Source: Alistipes shahii WAL 8301
GTDB lineage: Bacteria; Bacteroidota; Bacteroidia; Bacteroidales; Rikenellaceae
NCBI RefSeq assembly: GCF_025145845.1
Contig: NZ_CP102253.1
Location: 2,108,001 to 2,172,000 of the forward strand
Length of the DNA stretch: 64,000 bases
Reading direction: 5' to 3'
Shown here: positions 42,348 to 52,100 of the stretch, piece by piece
Position numbering within the stretch: the stretch's first letter is position 1
How the letters are laid out: the number at the start of each line of letters is the position of its first letter
The notes under the pieces: model-generated
Told to the model about the DNA's origin: nothing
Databases searched by the model: none
The model's input: only the letters and a program-made list of their open reading frames with translations
Translations under genes and position numbers: made by a program

Positions 42348-44387
42348 ATGATGAAACGAATCTGCAAGCTGTCGGTATGCCTGCTATTGCTGAACCTGCC
42401 GACTTTCGCCCGATGCCAGACTGCGGTAAGCCGGACCGGCGACGATTACACCCTGTCCAATCGATATGTGGAGGCCGTTTTCGGCGCCGGCAAGGTTTTC
42501 GGGATTAAAAAACTGGTGCTGAACGGCCGTTCTGTGGCTCCCGAAGGGCAGAACGACCGGCCGTGGGCGCTCGTCTACAAAGGCCCGCAGGGCGAGAATC
42601 CCGAGTTGCTGCCCGAACACGCTGTTTACGAGGGAGTCGGGGTACGCGACGATGCCGGGGCCAAAACGCTTGTCTTCACGTGGCAGTTGACACTCGATTA
42701 CTCGCCGGTGAAATATCCTGTCCGGATGTACGTCACGCTGCCCGACGGCGGCGAGTTGCTGCAATGGAACCTGGAGGCCGATCTGCCTGCCGGATGGCTG
42801 GTCACCGACGTGAAGTTTCCCCGCATCGTAATCGACCGTCCGGCGGCCGGTAAAGTGATTACGACCGAAGGCTGGGGTGTCGAAAAACCGCTCGACATTG
42901 CCACTTTCGAGGCTCGCTATCCCTCGCATGCTTCGGCTATGCAGTTCGTGCTGGTGCACAACGGCGACGGAGCCCTTTACTACGGCACAGAGGACCGCCG
43001 GGGCTGCGGCAAGACCTACTCGGTGCAGTGTACGCACAAAACGGTCGTCTTCAATGACGCGATTCCTGCTTCGGCCGGCTGGATCGAAAACGGAACGTTC
43101 CGCCTGCCCTGGACTTCGGTCGTGGGCTTTGCCCCCGAAGGTTGGGAGGACGCCGTCGTCCGGTGGTATCGTCCTTTCACCTTTACGACCGAGTGGGGCA
43201 GCAAACCGCTCTCTGCACGTAACATTCCGCAGTGGTGCTATAACGCCGACGCATGGGTGCGCGCTAAATACGTCGGCGACGATACGTTCGATGCGGTCAA
43301 AAGCGCCGCCGAATACTTCGGCGATGGATTGGGTGTACACTGGTACTTCTGGCACAACCATCCCTACGATACGCACTATCCCGACTACCTGCCTGCCAAA
43401 GAGGGCTTTGCCGGGATGGTCCGCGCCGTTCAGCAGTCGGGGGCCCGGGTCACGCCTTACATCAACGGCCGTCTCTGGGACCCCGCGGCGGACAGCTATA
43501 AGCGCGACCGCGGTTACGATGCTTCGTGCCGCAAGCCCGACGGATCGCTCTATACCGAAATTTATCCCACCTCGAAGGTTCTCAATACGGTGACATGCCC
43601 TTCGACCGCCATCTGGCACAGGAAGATTATCGGACTGGTCGACAGTCTCCAGACCGGGCTCGGCGTCGACGGCGTCTATATCGACCAGATTTCGGCAGCG
43701 GCGCCGGAGCCCTGCTGGAACGAGCGCCACGACCACCCGGTCGGCGGCGGGAGTTTCTGGTACGACGGCTACCGCAGGCTCATCGGCGAAATCCGCGCCA
43801 ACCATTTGCAGGAGGGGAAAATTCTGACCAGCGAAGAGAACGCCGAGTGTTACATCGACCTGTTCGACATGCTGCTGGTGGTCAATACACCCCACGAGGA
43901 GAACGCCTGCGTCATCAAACCCGTATTCCCGATGGTTTACTCCGACCGTGCTGTTACCAGCGCATTTACCTACACGCCCGCCACGGCGGATAAAATGGGC
44001 CTCGGCGACTTCCGTTACGAACTGGCCAAAGCCCTGTTGTGGGGTTCGCAGATCGGGTGGGTCGATCCGCGGCCGCTGATGTCGGAGCGCGCGGCGAAAG
44101 AGGCCCGCTTCATGAAGACGCTCATGGACTTCCGCCGGGGAGTGCATGATGTGGTGTACGGGGGCTTGTTTATCCGCGAGTTCGCCCCGTCGGGCGATAA
44201 TCCGGTCGTCCGGATTCCCGGATTCGGCGACGATGCTTCGGTGTTGGCCGCCGAGTGGCTAAAACCCGACGGAAAGCGGGTTTACCTGATCGTCAACATG
44301 GACGACAAGGCGCACACGGTCTCGCTGCCGGGTGTCGGCAAACCGGTCGGGATGGCCGGAGCCTCCTGTCGGCGTATCGACTTGTAA
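42348..44387 (+). CDS. DUF6259-like exported glycoside-hydrolase-type protein
   Basis: 679 aa from the ATG at 42348 (a second ATG follows at once), signal peptide ending near ARCQ. An N-terminal beta-sandwich (about 25-290; NRYVEAVFGAGKVFGIKKLV, YPVRMYVTLPDGGELLQWNL) precedes a TIM-barrel-like region (about 300-590; GLGVHWYFWHNHPYDTHYPD, RVTPYINGRLWDPAADSYKR, GVDGVYIDQISAAAPEPCWN, ILTSEENAECYIDLFDMLLV) and a beta-rich C-terminus. The conserved GVYIDQ Asp and TSEENAE Glu are candidate catalytic acids. It resembles DUF6259 proteins, which look like retaining glycosidases of unknown specificity. It is divergent from the susC operon and may serve the same glycan. Confidence 0.75.
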   Translation: MMKRICKLSVCLLLLNLPTFARCQTAVSRTGDDYTLSNRYVEAVFGAGKVFGIKKLVLNGRSVAPEGQNDRPWALVYKGPQGENPELLPEHAVYEGVGVRDDAGAKTLVFTWQLTLDYSPVKYPVRMYVTLPDGGELLQWNLEADLPAGWLVTDVKFPRIVIDRPAAGKVITTEGWGVEKPLDIATFEARYPSHASAMQFVLVHNGDGALYYGTEDRRGCGKTYSVQCTHKTVVFNDAIPASAGWIENGTFRLPWTSVVGFAPEGWEDAVVRWYRPFTFTTEWGSKPLSARNIPQWCYNADAWVRAKYVGDDTFDAVKSAAEYFGDGLGVHWYFWHNHPYDTHYPDYLPAKEGFAGMVRAVQQSGARVTPYINGRLWDPAADSYKRDRGYDASCRKPDGSLYTEIYPTSKVLNTVTCPSTAIWHRKIIGLVDSLQTGLGVDGVYIDQISAAAPEPCWNERHDHPVGGGSFWYDGYRRLIGEIRANHLQEGKILTSEENAECYIDLFDMLLVVNTPHEENACVIKPVFPMVYSDRAVTSAFTYTPATADKMGLGDFRYELAKALLWGSQIGWVDPRPLMSERAAKEARFMKTLMDFRRGVHDVVYGGLFIREFAPSGDNPVVRIPGFGDDASVLAAEWLKPDGKRVYLIVNMDDKAHTVSLPGVGKPVGMAGASCRRIDL

Positions 44388-44540
44388 CCGTCGTCCGGTC
44401 TTCGGGGATAATCCGTAAGGAGCTGATTTAGGAGTCGGTACGGGTGTTGCTGTCGTCTTCCGGAAGCCGTCGGCGAGTGCCTTTCGGCGCTGCTTTCCGG
44501 TCTCTTATCCCTGTTGTTCGGTTTAAATTGACGTATTCGG

Positions 44541-44571
44541 TTTGCAAAGCCTGGCTTTTTTGTTAAATTTG
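44541..44571 (+). promoter_or_regulatory. Promoter of the DUF6377 regulator
   Basis: TTTG (44541-44544), 19 nt, TAAATTTG (44564-44571) is an exact Bacteroidetes consensus, 22 bp before the ATG at 44593. Confidence 0.75.
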
Positions 44572-44592
44572 TCCGACCCAAAACTATTGACG

Positions 44593-46257
44593 ATGCCTCT
44601 GCGGATTATCCTTCGTTTCTGCGTGTTTTTCTCGTTGGCTGCGGCGTGCCTCCTGCCGGTAGGATGTACACCGCAGGAGAGCTATTCATTGCAGACCCGG
44701 GCCGCATTGGAGCGGTTGGATGCGGAGCTGGCGCAGAAAGCCCGCTATCAGCAGTGGCGCCAGGAGCAGGCCGACGAGTTGCGCGGCCGCATCGACGCCA
44801 AGGCCCCGACGGCTGAACAGGCGGAGCAGGTGTTCGCAGTGGCGCAGGTTTTCGTGACTTTCGATCTCGACTCTTCGGCCTATTACGTCGACCGGCTCTA
44901 CCGGCTGGCCGAACGGAGCGGTTCGCGGTATGAGCGGCGGCTGGCCTTGCTGGCCGATATCGATGTCTGGCTGGGCCGCGGGCAGACCAGTTACGCCGAA
45001 GCTATTTTCCGGAAAATAGATACCGTCGGTATGACTCCGCTTGAGTATGGAGCATGGTATCTGTGTTTTTGCTCGGTGGCTTCCCGGCGTTATTCCGAGG
45101 TCGAGGACCCGCACCAGAAGCAGGCATGGCGTGATACGGTGTTCCTGACGCGCCGCATTTCGGTTCCGGGGCTGAGCGAATTTACCCGGGCGCGCATGGA
45201 GGCGCTGAGTCTTCGCGACAGTGCGCGCTGTGCGGAGGCGCTGCAATTGCTGGAGCCATTCACGGCCAAAGTCCTGAGTTATCCCGAACGTGCGTTGCTC
45301 TATTATGCCATGTCGGACATCGCCCGGAAAATGGGCGACGAGGACCTGTCGGCGTACTGCCTGGCCGAGTCGTCGATCTCCGACCTGTGCGCCGGAACCC
45401 GTTCTTACTATTCGCTCTACGACCTGGCGCTCCGGCTTTTCGACCGCGGGGACTTCGACCGTGCCGCGGCCTATATGGGTTCCACTTTCGACGATGCCGT
45501 GCGCTGCAAGTCGATCGCCCGGATTCCCAACTCTTCGGCGGCGGCAATGAAGATCAGCGAGGCCGTGGCGGCCAATATCGCCGGACGGCAGACAATGATG
45601 ATCGTGGTCATCTGCCTGGCCGGAGTTTTCCTTGTGGTGCTGACTGTCGTGCTGTGGTTCGTGCTGTGGCAGCACCGCCGCCTGCACAACAACCACGAAA
45701 AACTGATCCGCATGAGCGATATGCTCCGCGAAAAGAACCACGAATTGCTCGGCAAGAACGATCATATCCGCCAGATCAACGGCGCTTTGGTCGATTCGAA
45801 CCGCATCAAGGACCGTTATGTCTGTCACTATATCGACCTCTCGGTGCGCTATATCGGACAAATGGACGCTTTTCGCCGCGAAGTGTGCCACATTGCCAAG
45901 ACCCAGGGCGCCGATGAACTGGTGCGCCAGCTCAGCATGTCGCAGACCATCAACGGCGAGTACCTCAAATTCTACCAGTCGTTTGACGCCTCGTTTCTCG
46001 ATATTTTTCCGCATTTCATCGAGCAGGTCAACGAACTTTTGCAGCCCGAATCGCGCTTCGCTCCCCGCACGGACTCTTCACTGACGACCGAACTGCGGAT
46101 TCTGGCTGCCCTGCGGCTCGGAATTACCGACAGCGGGCATATCGCTTCGCTGCTCAACTGCGCCTCCGCTACGGTCTATACCTACCGCACCAAACTGCGC
46201 AATGCCGCGCTCGACCGCGACGATTTCGAGTCGCAGGTCGCCCGGATCGGGTTGTAA
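44593..46257 (+). CDS. DUF6377-family membrane regulator with TPR-like sensor and HTH
   Basis: 554 aa from MPLRIILRFC. The N-terminus is an export signal (lipobox-like PVGC). Residues about 30-330 are helical TPR-like repeats predicted to lie in the periplasm. One membrane segment follows (about 337-360; MMIVVICLAGVFLVVLTVVL), then a cytosolic coiled coil (about 365-410; HEKLIRMSDMLREKNHELLG) and the DUF6377 region, closing with a LuxR-like HTH (TELRILAALRLGITDSGHIA, ASATVYTYRTKLRNAA). Such one-component membrane regulators sense an extracytoplasmic signal and act on nearby genes. The DUF1080/Gfo operon 170 bp downstream, with an operator-like palindrome, is the obvious candidate target. Confidence 0.85.
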   Translation: MPLRIILRFCVFFSLAAACLLPVGCTPQESYSLQTRAALERLDAELAQKARYQQWRQEQADELRGRIDAKAPTAEQAEQVFAVAQVFVTFDLDSSAYYVDRLYRLAERSGSRYERRLALLADIDVWLGRGQTSYAEAIFRKIDTVGMTPLEYGAWYLCFCSVASRRYSEVEDPHQKQAWRDTVFLTRRISVPGLSEFTRARMEALSLRDSARCAEALQLLEPFTAKVLSYPERALLYYAMSDIARKMGDEDLSAYCLAESSISDLCAGTRSYYSLYDLALRLFDRGDFDRAAAYMGSTFDDAVRCKSIARIPNSSAAAMKISEAVAANIAGRQTMMIVVICLAGVFLVVLTVVLWFVLWQHRRLHNNHEKLIRMSDMLREKNHELLGKNDHIRQINGALVDSNRIKDRYVCHYIDLSVRYIGQMDAFRREVCHIAKTQGADELVRQLSMSQTINGEYLKFYQSFDASFLDIFPHFIEQVNELLQPESRFAPRTDSSLTTELRILAALRLGITDSGHIASLLNCASATVYTYRTKLRNAALDRDDFESQVARIGL

Positions 46258-46322
46258 AGATCTCCGGAAATCTATATAATACGGGGTGTCATACTTGTTT
46301 CTATTAGTTTGATTATTAATTG

Positions 46323-46348
46323 TATATAGACTTATATCGGTCTATATA
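46323..46348. promoter_or_regulatory. Operator-like palindrome before the DUF1080 operon
   Basis: TATATAGAC (46323-46331) and GTCTATATA (46340-46348) are perfect inverted arms with an 8-nt spacer, about 37 bp upstream of the -7 box at 46385. The geometry suits a dimeric regulator. The DUF6377 protein just upstream is the leading candidate (inference). Confidence 0.5.
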
Positions 46349-46384
46349 GTGCATCGCGCGTGTAGCGGCATGCCTGAAAATGGA

Positions 46385-46392
46385 TAACTTTG
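46385..46392 (+). promoter_or_regulatory. -7 element of the DUF1080 operon promoter
   Basis: TAACTTTG at 46385-46392 fits TAnnTTTG and is 37 bp before the ATG at 46429. No TTG lies at the usual -33 distance, which suggests an activator-dependent promoter (inference). Confidence 0.5.
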
Positions 46393-46428
46393 TACATCCG
46401 CTAAAGATATCCACTAAACCAACATAAA

Positions 46429-47736
46429 ATGATACTACCAACTACTTTTTGCGGCAAAGTCACCGGCGTGTGCGGCTTTGCGCTGCTGCTCACCATGGCC
46501 GTTTCCTGCGGTCCCCGCCACAACACACTCAGCGAATCGGAGATCGCCTCCGGCTGGGAATTGCTCTTCGACGGGAATAGCCTGGATCAATGGAAAGACT
46601 TCAACGGGGACTCTCTGACCCAGCCGTGGCACGTTGTCGACGGGTGCATCCAGGCTAACGGCGACGGGAGCGACCTTTCGGGTTATATCGTCACCAAGAA
46701 ACAATACGAAAACTTCATCGTAGACTGGGACTGGAAGCTCTCCTACGGAGGTAACAGCGGCATGCTTTACCACGTCGTCGAGAATCCTTATTTCAAGGTT
46801 CCCTACGTCACGGGTCCCGAGTACCAACTGATCGACAACGATGGTTGGGAGTCTCAGAACGCTCCGACGAAGCTCGAAGAGTGGCAGAAGCTGGGCGTGG
46901 ACTACGCGATGCACCTTCCGACTGCGGATTCCCTGTTTGTCAATCCGCAGGGCGAGTGGAACTCGTCGCGCATCGTCTGCGACAACGGCCACGTGGAGCA
47001 TTGGCTCAACGGCCGCAAGATCCTCGAATTCGAAGCCTGGACCGACGACTGGTTCGCCCGCAAGAACAGCGGCAAATGGGAGACGGCTCCCGAATACGGA
47101 CTGGCGCACCGCGGCGTGCTGTGCCTCCAGGACCACGGCTACCCCGCTTCGTTCCGCAACCTGAAAATCAAGGAGCTGCCCCGCAAGGCCGGCCGGGAGG
47201 TCGAACTCTTCAACGGCCGCGACCTCACGGGATGGGAAGCCTACGGAACCGAGAAATGGTATGTCGACAAGGACGGCCTGCTGGTCTGCGAGAGCGGTCC
47301 CGACAAAAAATACGGTTACCTCGCCACGCGCGAATACTACGATGATTTCGACCTGACGGTGGAGTTCAAGCAGCTCGCCAACGGCAACTCCGGCGTCTTT
47401 TTCCGCTCGTTCGTCGAGCCGCCGGTGAAGGTCCACGGCTGGCAGTGCGAAGTGGCACCGAAGAACCACGACACGGCGGGCATCTACGAGTCCTACGGCC
47501 GCGGATGGCTGGTGCAGATTCCCGACGAGAAGGAGTCGATTCTCAAGGAGGGGGATTGGAACACGCTGCGGCTGAAGGTCCAGGGCGACCGCGTGCAGAC
47601 GTGGCTCAACGGCGAGGAGATGGTGGACATCACCGACGCGAAGATCGGCGCCGCGCAGGGACGCATCGCCTTGCAGATTCACGACGGAGGAGGCATCAAG
47701 GTCCTCTGGCGCAACATCCGGCTGACGACCCTGTAA
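46429..47736 (+). CDS. Double DUF1080 (3-keto-glycoside hydrolase family) lipoprotein
   Basis: 435-aa lipoprotein (lipobox AVSC). Two DUF1080 concanavalin-like domains in tandem: about 35-255 (GWELLFDGNSLDQWKDFNGD, NFIVDWDWKLSYGGNSGMLY, PYVTGPEYQLIDNDGWESQN, NGRKILEFEAWTDDWF) and 260-433 (EVELFNGRDLTGWEAYGTEK, DFDLTVEFKQLANGNSGVFF, WQCEVAPKNHDTAGIYESYG). PF06439 proteins are now described as 3-keto-disaccharide hydrolases that cleave glycosides after oxidation at C3. The following Gfo/Idh/MocA gene would supply that oxidation. Very C-ending codon use, unlike the locus before it. Confidence 0.87.
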   Translation: MILPTTFCGKVTGVCGFALLLTMAVSCGPRHNTLSESEIASGWELLFDGNSLDQWKDFNGDSLTQPWHVVDGCIQANGDGSDLSGYIVTKKQYENFIVDWDWKLSYGGNSGMLYHVVENPYFKVPYVTGPEYQLIDNDGWESQNAPTKLEEWQKLGVDYAMHLPTADSLFVNPQGEWNSSRIVCDNGHVEHWLNGRKILEFEAWTDDWFARKNSGKWETAPEYGLAHRGVLCLQDHGYPASFRNLKIKELPRKAGREVELFNGRDLTGWEAYGTEKWYVDKDGLLVCESGPDKKYGYLATREYYDDFDLTVEFKQLANGNSGVFFRSFVEPPVKVHGWQCEVAPKNHDTAGIYESYGRGWLVQIPDEKESILKEGDWNTLRLKVQGDRVQTWLNGEEMVDITDAKIGAAQGRIALQIHDGGGIKVLWRNIRLTTL

Positions 47737-47743
47737 ACAAACG

Positions 47744-47767
47744 GCGGTTCCCATCCGACGGAACCGC
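47744..47767. repeat. Intercistronic hairpin
   Basis: GCGGTTCC (47744-47751) and GGAACCGC (47760-47767) pair around an 8-nt loop and are followed by TGTTTCCT. It sits between the DUF1080 and oxidoreductase genes and may attenuate or stabilise the transcript. Confidence 0.5.
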
Positions 47768-47822
47768 TGTTTCCTCTACCTATTTTATTGACTGCATCCA
47801 AAAAAACACAACCTGAAATACT

Positions 47823-49103
47823 ATGAGTAACCGCAGAGATTTTCTGAAAAAGGCAGGCGGGCTGGCGCTGCTGACCATCGTGCCGCGCAGCGTGCTCGGA
47901 GGCACCAAATTCGTCGCCCCGAGCGACCAGCTCACGAAGGGCATCATCGGCGTGGGCGGCATCGGCAAGAGCAGCTATCATTTCACCTCCAACGATGCAT
48001 GCCGCCTGGTGGCGGTCTGCGACGTCGACCGCAAACACCTCGAAAGCGCCATCGCGCTGGGCCGCAAGAAGTTCGACAAGACCCTCGAAAGCTATCACGA
48101 CTACCGGGATCTGATCACCGACCCCAACGTCGACATCGTACACATCGCCACCCCGCCCCACTGGCACGGCATCATGGCCGTCGAGGCGGCCAAGGCCGGC
48201 AAGGACATCTGGTGCGAGAAGCCGATGACGCGCACCATCGGCGAGGGCAAGCGCGTGGTGGAGGCCGTCCGGCAGAACGGACGCATCTTCCGCCTGAACA
48301 CCTGGTTCCGCTTCAAGGACACCTTCTACGGACTGGGCACGACGGTCGAACCGCTCAAGAAACTCGTCGACAGCGGCCTGCTGGGATGGCCCCTCAAGGT
48401 GACCATCTCCGGAGCCACGGGATTCACCTGGAAATTCTTCTGGGTGGGGCAGGAGAACCTCAAGCCCCAATCCGTCCCGGAAGAGCTGGACTACGACATG
48501 TGGCTCGGCCCGGCGCCCTACAAACCCTACAACAAACACCGCGTGCACGCCACGTTCCGCGGCTACTGGGACTACGACGGCGGCGGACTCACGGATATGG
48601 GACAGCACTACATGGACCCCGTGCAGTACCTGTTGGGCAAGGACGACACCTCGCCCGTGAAGATCGAGGTCGACGCTCCGCAGCAGCATCCCGACGCCGT
48701 GGGCATCTGGCGCAAGATCGTATACACCTACGACGACGGCTGTCAGATCGTCCTCGAAGGCGAGGGCTACGAAAGCAAGGGCAAGGTCCCCTACATCGAA
48801 GGTCCGCTGGGCAAGGTGTATCAGGGTTTCGAGTGCACGATTCCCGACGTCATGGAGAAGATCGCCGAAATGCCCGACCCCGAACCGCAGAACACCGATT
48901 TCCTGGCATGCGTGCGCAACCGCGAGCCTTTCGCCCTCGACGAGCTCAAGGGACACCGCAGCTCCACGCTCGTGAACCTCGGGGCATGCGCCCTGCGCCT
49001 GAACCGCACGCTGCATTTCGATCCCGACAAGCAGCTCTTCGTCGGAGACGAGGCCGCAAACCGGCTCATCGACCAGCCGATGCGCACGCCGTGGAAAATC
49101 TGA
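47823..49103 (+). CDS. Tat-exported Gfo/Idh/MocA-family oxidoreductase
   Basis: 426 aa with a twin-arginine signal (MSNRRDFLKKAGGLALLTIV). The Rossmann domain reads KGIIGVGGIGKSSYHF, then CRLVAVCDVDRKHLESAI, and DIVHIATPPHWHGIMAVEAA with the dinucleotide-site EKPMTRTIGEGKRVVEAV. The C-terminal domain contains YWDYDGGGLTDMGQHYMDPV, with the His in a position typical of the catalytic region, and a late NTDFLACVRNREPFALDELK. Tat export implies folding with bound NAD(P) before secretion. Together with the flanking DUF1080 proteins it fits a periplasmic oxidise-then-hydrolyse route for glycosides. Confidence 0.88.
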   Translation: MSNRRDFLKKAGGLALLTIVPRSVLGGTKFVAPSDQLTKGIIGVGGIGKSSYHFTSNDACRLVAVCDVDRKHLESAIALGRKKFDKTLESYHDYRDLITDPNVDIVHIATPPHWHGIMAVEAAKAGKDIWCEKPMTRTIGEGKRVVEAVRQNGRIFRLNTWFRFKDTFYGLGTTVEPLKKLVDSGLLGWPLKVTISGATGFTWKFFWVGQENLKPQSVPEELDYDMWLGPAPYKPYNKHRVHATFRGYWDYDGGGLTDMGQHYMDPVQYLLGKDDTSPVKIEVDAPQQHPDAVGIWRKIVYTYDDGCQIVLEGEGYESKGKVPYIEGPLGKVYQGFECTIPDVMEKIAEMPDPEPQNTDFLACVRNREPFALDELKGHRSSTLVNLGACALRLNRTLHFDPDKQLFVGDEAANRLIDQPMRTPWKI

Positions 49104-49127
49104 TAACGTCCAAAACCTGAAAAAAAC

Positions 49128-52100
49128 ATGAAAAAGATATTTATCACCATACTCCTCGCCGCCCTGATGCCCTTCGCAGCCGGTGCGCAGGACGCGCGCC
49201 AGCGCACCGCCGAGACGATCGTTGCGGACGCCCTGGCCCAACTCCCGGCCCAGACGCCCAAGGCGTTCGACAGCCTGATGCAGGAACTCGCGGCGACCGG
49301 AGCCGACGGAATCCGGATGATGGCCGCCATGCTCGTGCCCGCAGCGGAAGGCAAGAACGCCCCCGTGGAATACGCCATCAACGGGGTGGTGAGCTACGTG
49401 ACCGCCGCAGGCCGCGAAGAGCTGGCGCGGGAGATCCGCGCCGGACTGACGGACGCCGTCGCCGCCTCGACGGACAAACCCAACCAGGCATTCCTGCTCT
49501 CGCAGCTGCAACTATGCGCAACGGCGGCCGAAGCCCCCGTATTCGTGAAATACGCCGCGGACGAATACCTCGCCGACTACGCCGTGCGCGGACTGATCTC
49601 CACGCCCGGAACCGACGGGGAGATCCTCGCACTGATCGACGCAAGCCCGGCCCCGGACGCCCTGCTGGCCTATGCCGCCGCGGAGAAGCGCCTTGCGGCC
49701 GCAGAGCCCGCGCTGCTGAAATGGGCCGCAGACCCCAAGGCCGGCACGCCGACGAAAGAGGCTGTCTATAACGCGCTGGCCAAGTGCGGCACAGCCGCCT
49801 CGATCGCGCCGCTCGCAGCAGCCGCAAAGGCCGACGGATACGCCTTCACGAAAACGGACGCAACGGGCGCCTACGTCGCCCTGCTCGCACGGCTCGCGGC
49901 AGCAGGAAACAGCAAGGCCGTCGCCGCCGCCAAGGCCCTGCGCAAAACCGGCATGCCGCAGAACGTCCGGGCCGCAGGTCTGGGAATAGTCCTCGGCACG
50001 GACGCCAAAAAACAGACGCCGGAACTGCTCGCCGCGCTCAAAGACGCCGACAGGGCCTACCGCTGCGCTGCGCTCGATTACGCGAATGCCTTCGCCGACG
50101 AGGCGCTCTATGCCGCCCTCGTCAAGAAGCTCCCGTCGCTGAGCGACGCCGCGCAAACGGATGTCGTAAGCTGGCTGGGAGCGCGCCACGCCGCATCGCA
50201 GAGCGCCGCCGTGGTTGCCGCCATGTCGTCGCCGGACGATGAGCTGGCCCTGGCAGCCGTCCGTGCCGCCGGGAAGATCGGCGGACAGCAGGCGCTCGAC
50301 GCATTGATAGCACAACTGGGAGGCGCGCATGCCAAAGAGGCTTCCGCAGCCCTCGCGGCTTTTAACGGAAAGCCCAACGCCGCATTCGTCGCGGCCCTCG
50401 ACGGCGACCCCGCCACGCAGGCCAATGCGCTGAAGCTCGTCGCCAAGCGGCGCATCACGACCGCGGCCGACAAGGTATTCGCCCTGCTCGGATCCGGCGA
50501 CAAGGCCGTACGCACGGCAGCTTACGACGCGCTGGCCGGCGTCACGACCGCCGGCGATTTCGACCGCCTGTGCGACCTGCTGGACAAGGCGCAGGGAGAC
50601 GACGTGAAGGCCCTGCAGGCCGGACTGAGGAACGCCCTGGCGCCGGCGGCTCCCGACATGCAGTACAAGCTGGTGGCGGGACGCATGGCCGCAGCCCCGC
50701 AGAAGGCCCGCTACTACCCCCTGCTGGCGCAGGCCGCCACCGATGAGGCCATCGGCGCGCTGCTGAAAGCCGACGACCCGAAAGCCGCCTTCGCAGCCCT
50801 GCTCACGGTGAAGAACCCCGTGATGATCGACGTGCTCTACGAACTGGCCGGGAAGAACCCCGACTGGACCGATGCCGCCATCTCGCGTTACACCGATTTC
50901 GCAACGGCCTCCGACAATACGCCGATGCGCAAATACCAGCTTTACCGCAAAGGACTGGAAGCCAACCCTTCGGCCAAAACGCAGAACAAACTGCTCAAAG
51001 CGCTCTCCAGGACCCCGGTATTCCCCGCCCTGGTACTCGCCGTGAAGTATATGGACGCTCCCGCGACGGCCGAAACGGCGGCATTGGTCGTGAAGACCGT
51101 CGCCGCGAAGAACCCCGGCATGGGTGGTCAGACGGTAGCCGCAGCCCTGAAAAAGGCCCTGGAAGTATACGTCGAACTCGCCAAGGCCGACGCCGATGCA
51201 GGATATGCCGTCGACGAGATAAAGGGACTTATGGCAAAACTCCCCGAGGCCGGATTCGAGCCCCTGTCGCTCGAACCGGAGAACCGGAAAGCCGTAGTCG
51301 GAAACCCCGAGACCCGCAAGGCCATGAAGCCAAAGGCCCTGGCAAAGGCACAACTGGAGGCTGACGCAGCAATGGCGCAAAAATGGTCCCTGACAGACGG
51401 TATCCTCACGGCCCAAGCAAACGCTCCCGCGATCCAATTCCCGAAGCAATACGAAAACTTCGAGATGATTCTCGACTGGAAAACTCCTGGAGAGGCCGGT
51501 ATCGCGGTAAGGGCCATTCCGCAGATTCGTTTGGGCGGTGTGTCCGGTACGGGTATGCTGGCGGACGATAAAGGTGTTGCGGATGCCGATAACCGGCCGG
51601 GTAATTGGAATACACTCTATGTAAAGGTCGTGGACGACCGTATCACCGTCTTCGAAAACGATGTGAAAATAGTCGAGAATGCCGTGATGACCAATCCGGA
51701 TATGCCGGGTGAACCCGTCGGTATCTGCGGTTGCATCGAACTGATTGCCGGCGCGGCTCCCGTCGAATTCCGCAATGTATATGTAAACGAGCTGCCTTCG
51801 ACGCCTGTTTTCGAACTTTCGGCGGAAGAGGCTGCTGAAGGATTCGAAGTGCTTTTCGACGGTCGGTCGCTCCACAAATGGACCGGCAATACGACCAATT
51901 ATGTGCCGCTGAACGGTACGATCGATGTGACGGCGCAATACGGCGGTTCGGGCAACCTCTACACCAAGAAAGAGTATAGCGACTTCGTGCTGCGTTTCGA
52001 GTTCCGTTTCATTCGGGAGGGCGTCAACAACGGTATCGGCATCCGCACGCCGATGGGCGTCGACGCTGCGTTCGAGGGGATGGAGATTCAGATTCTCGAC

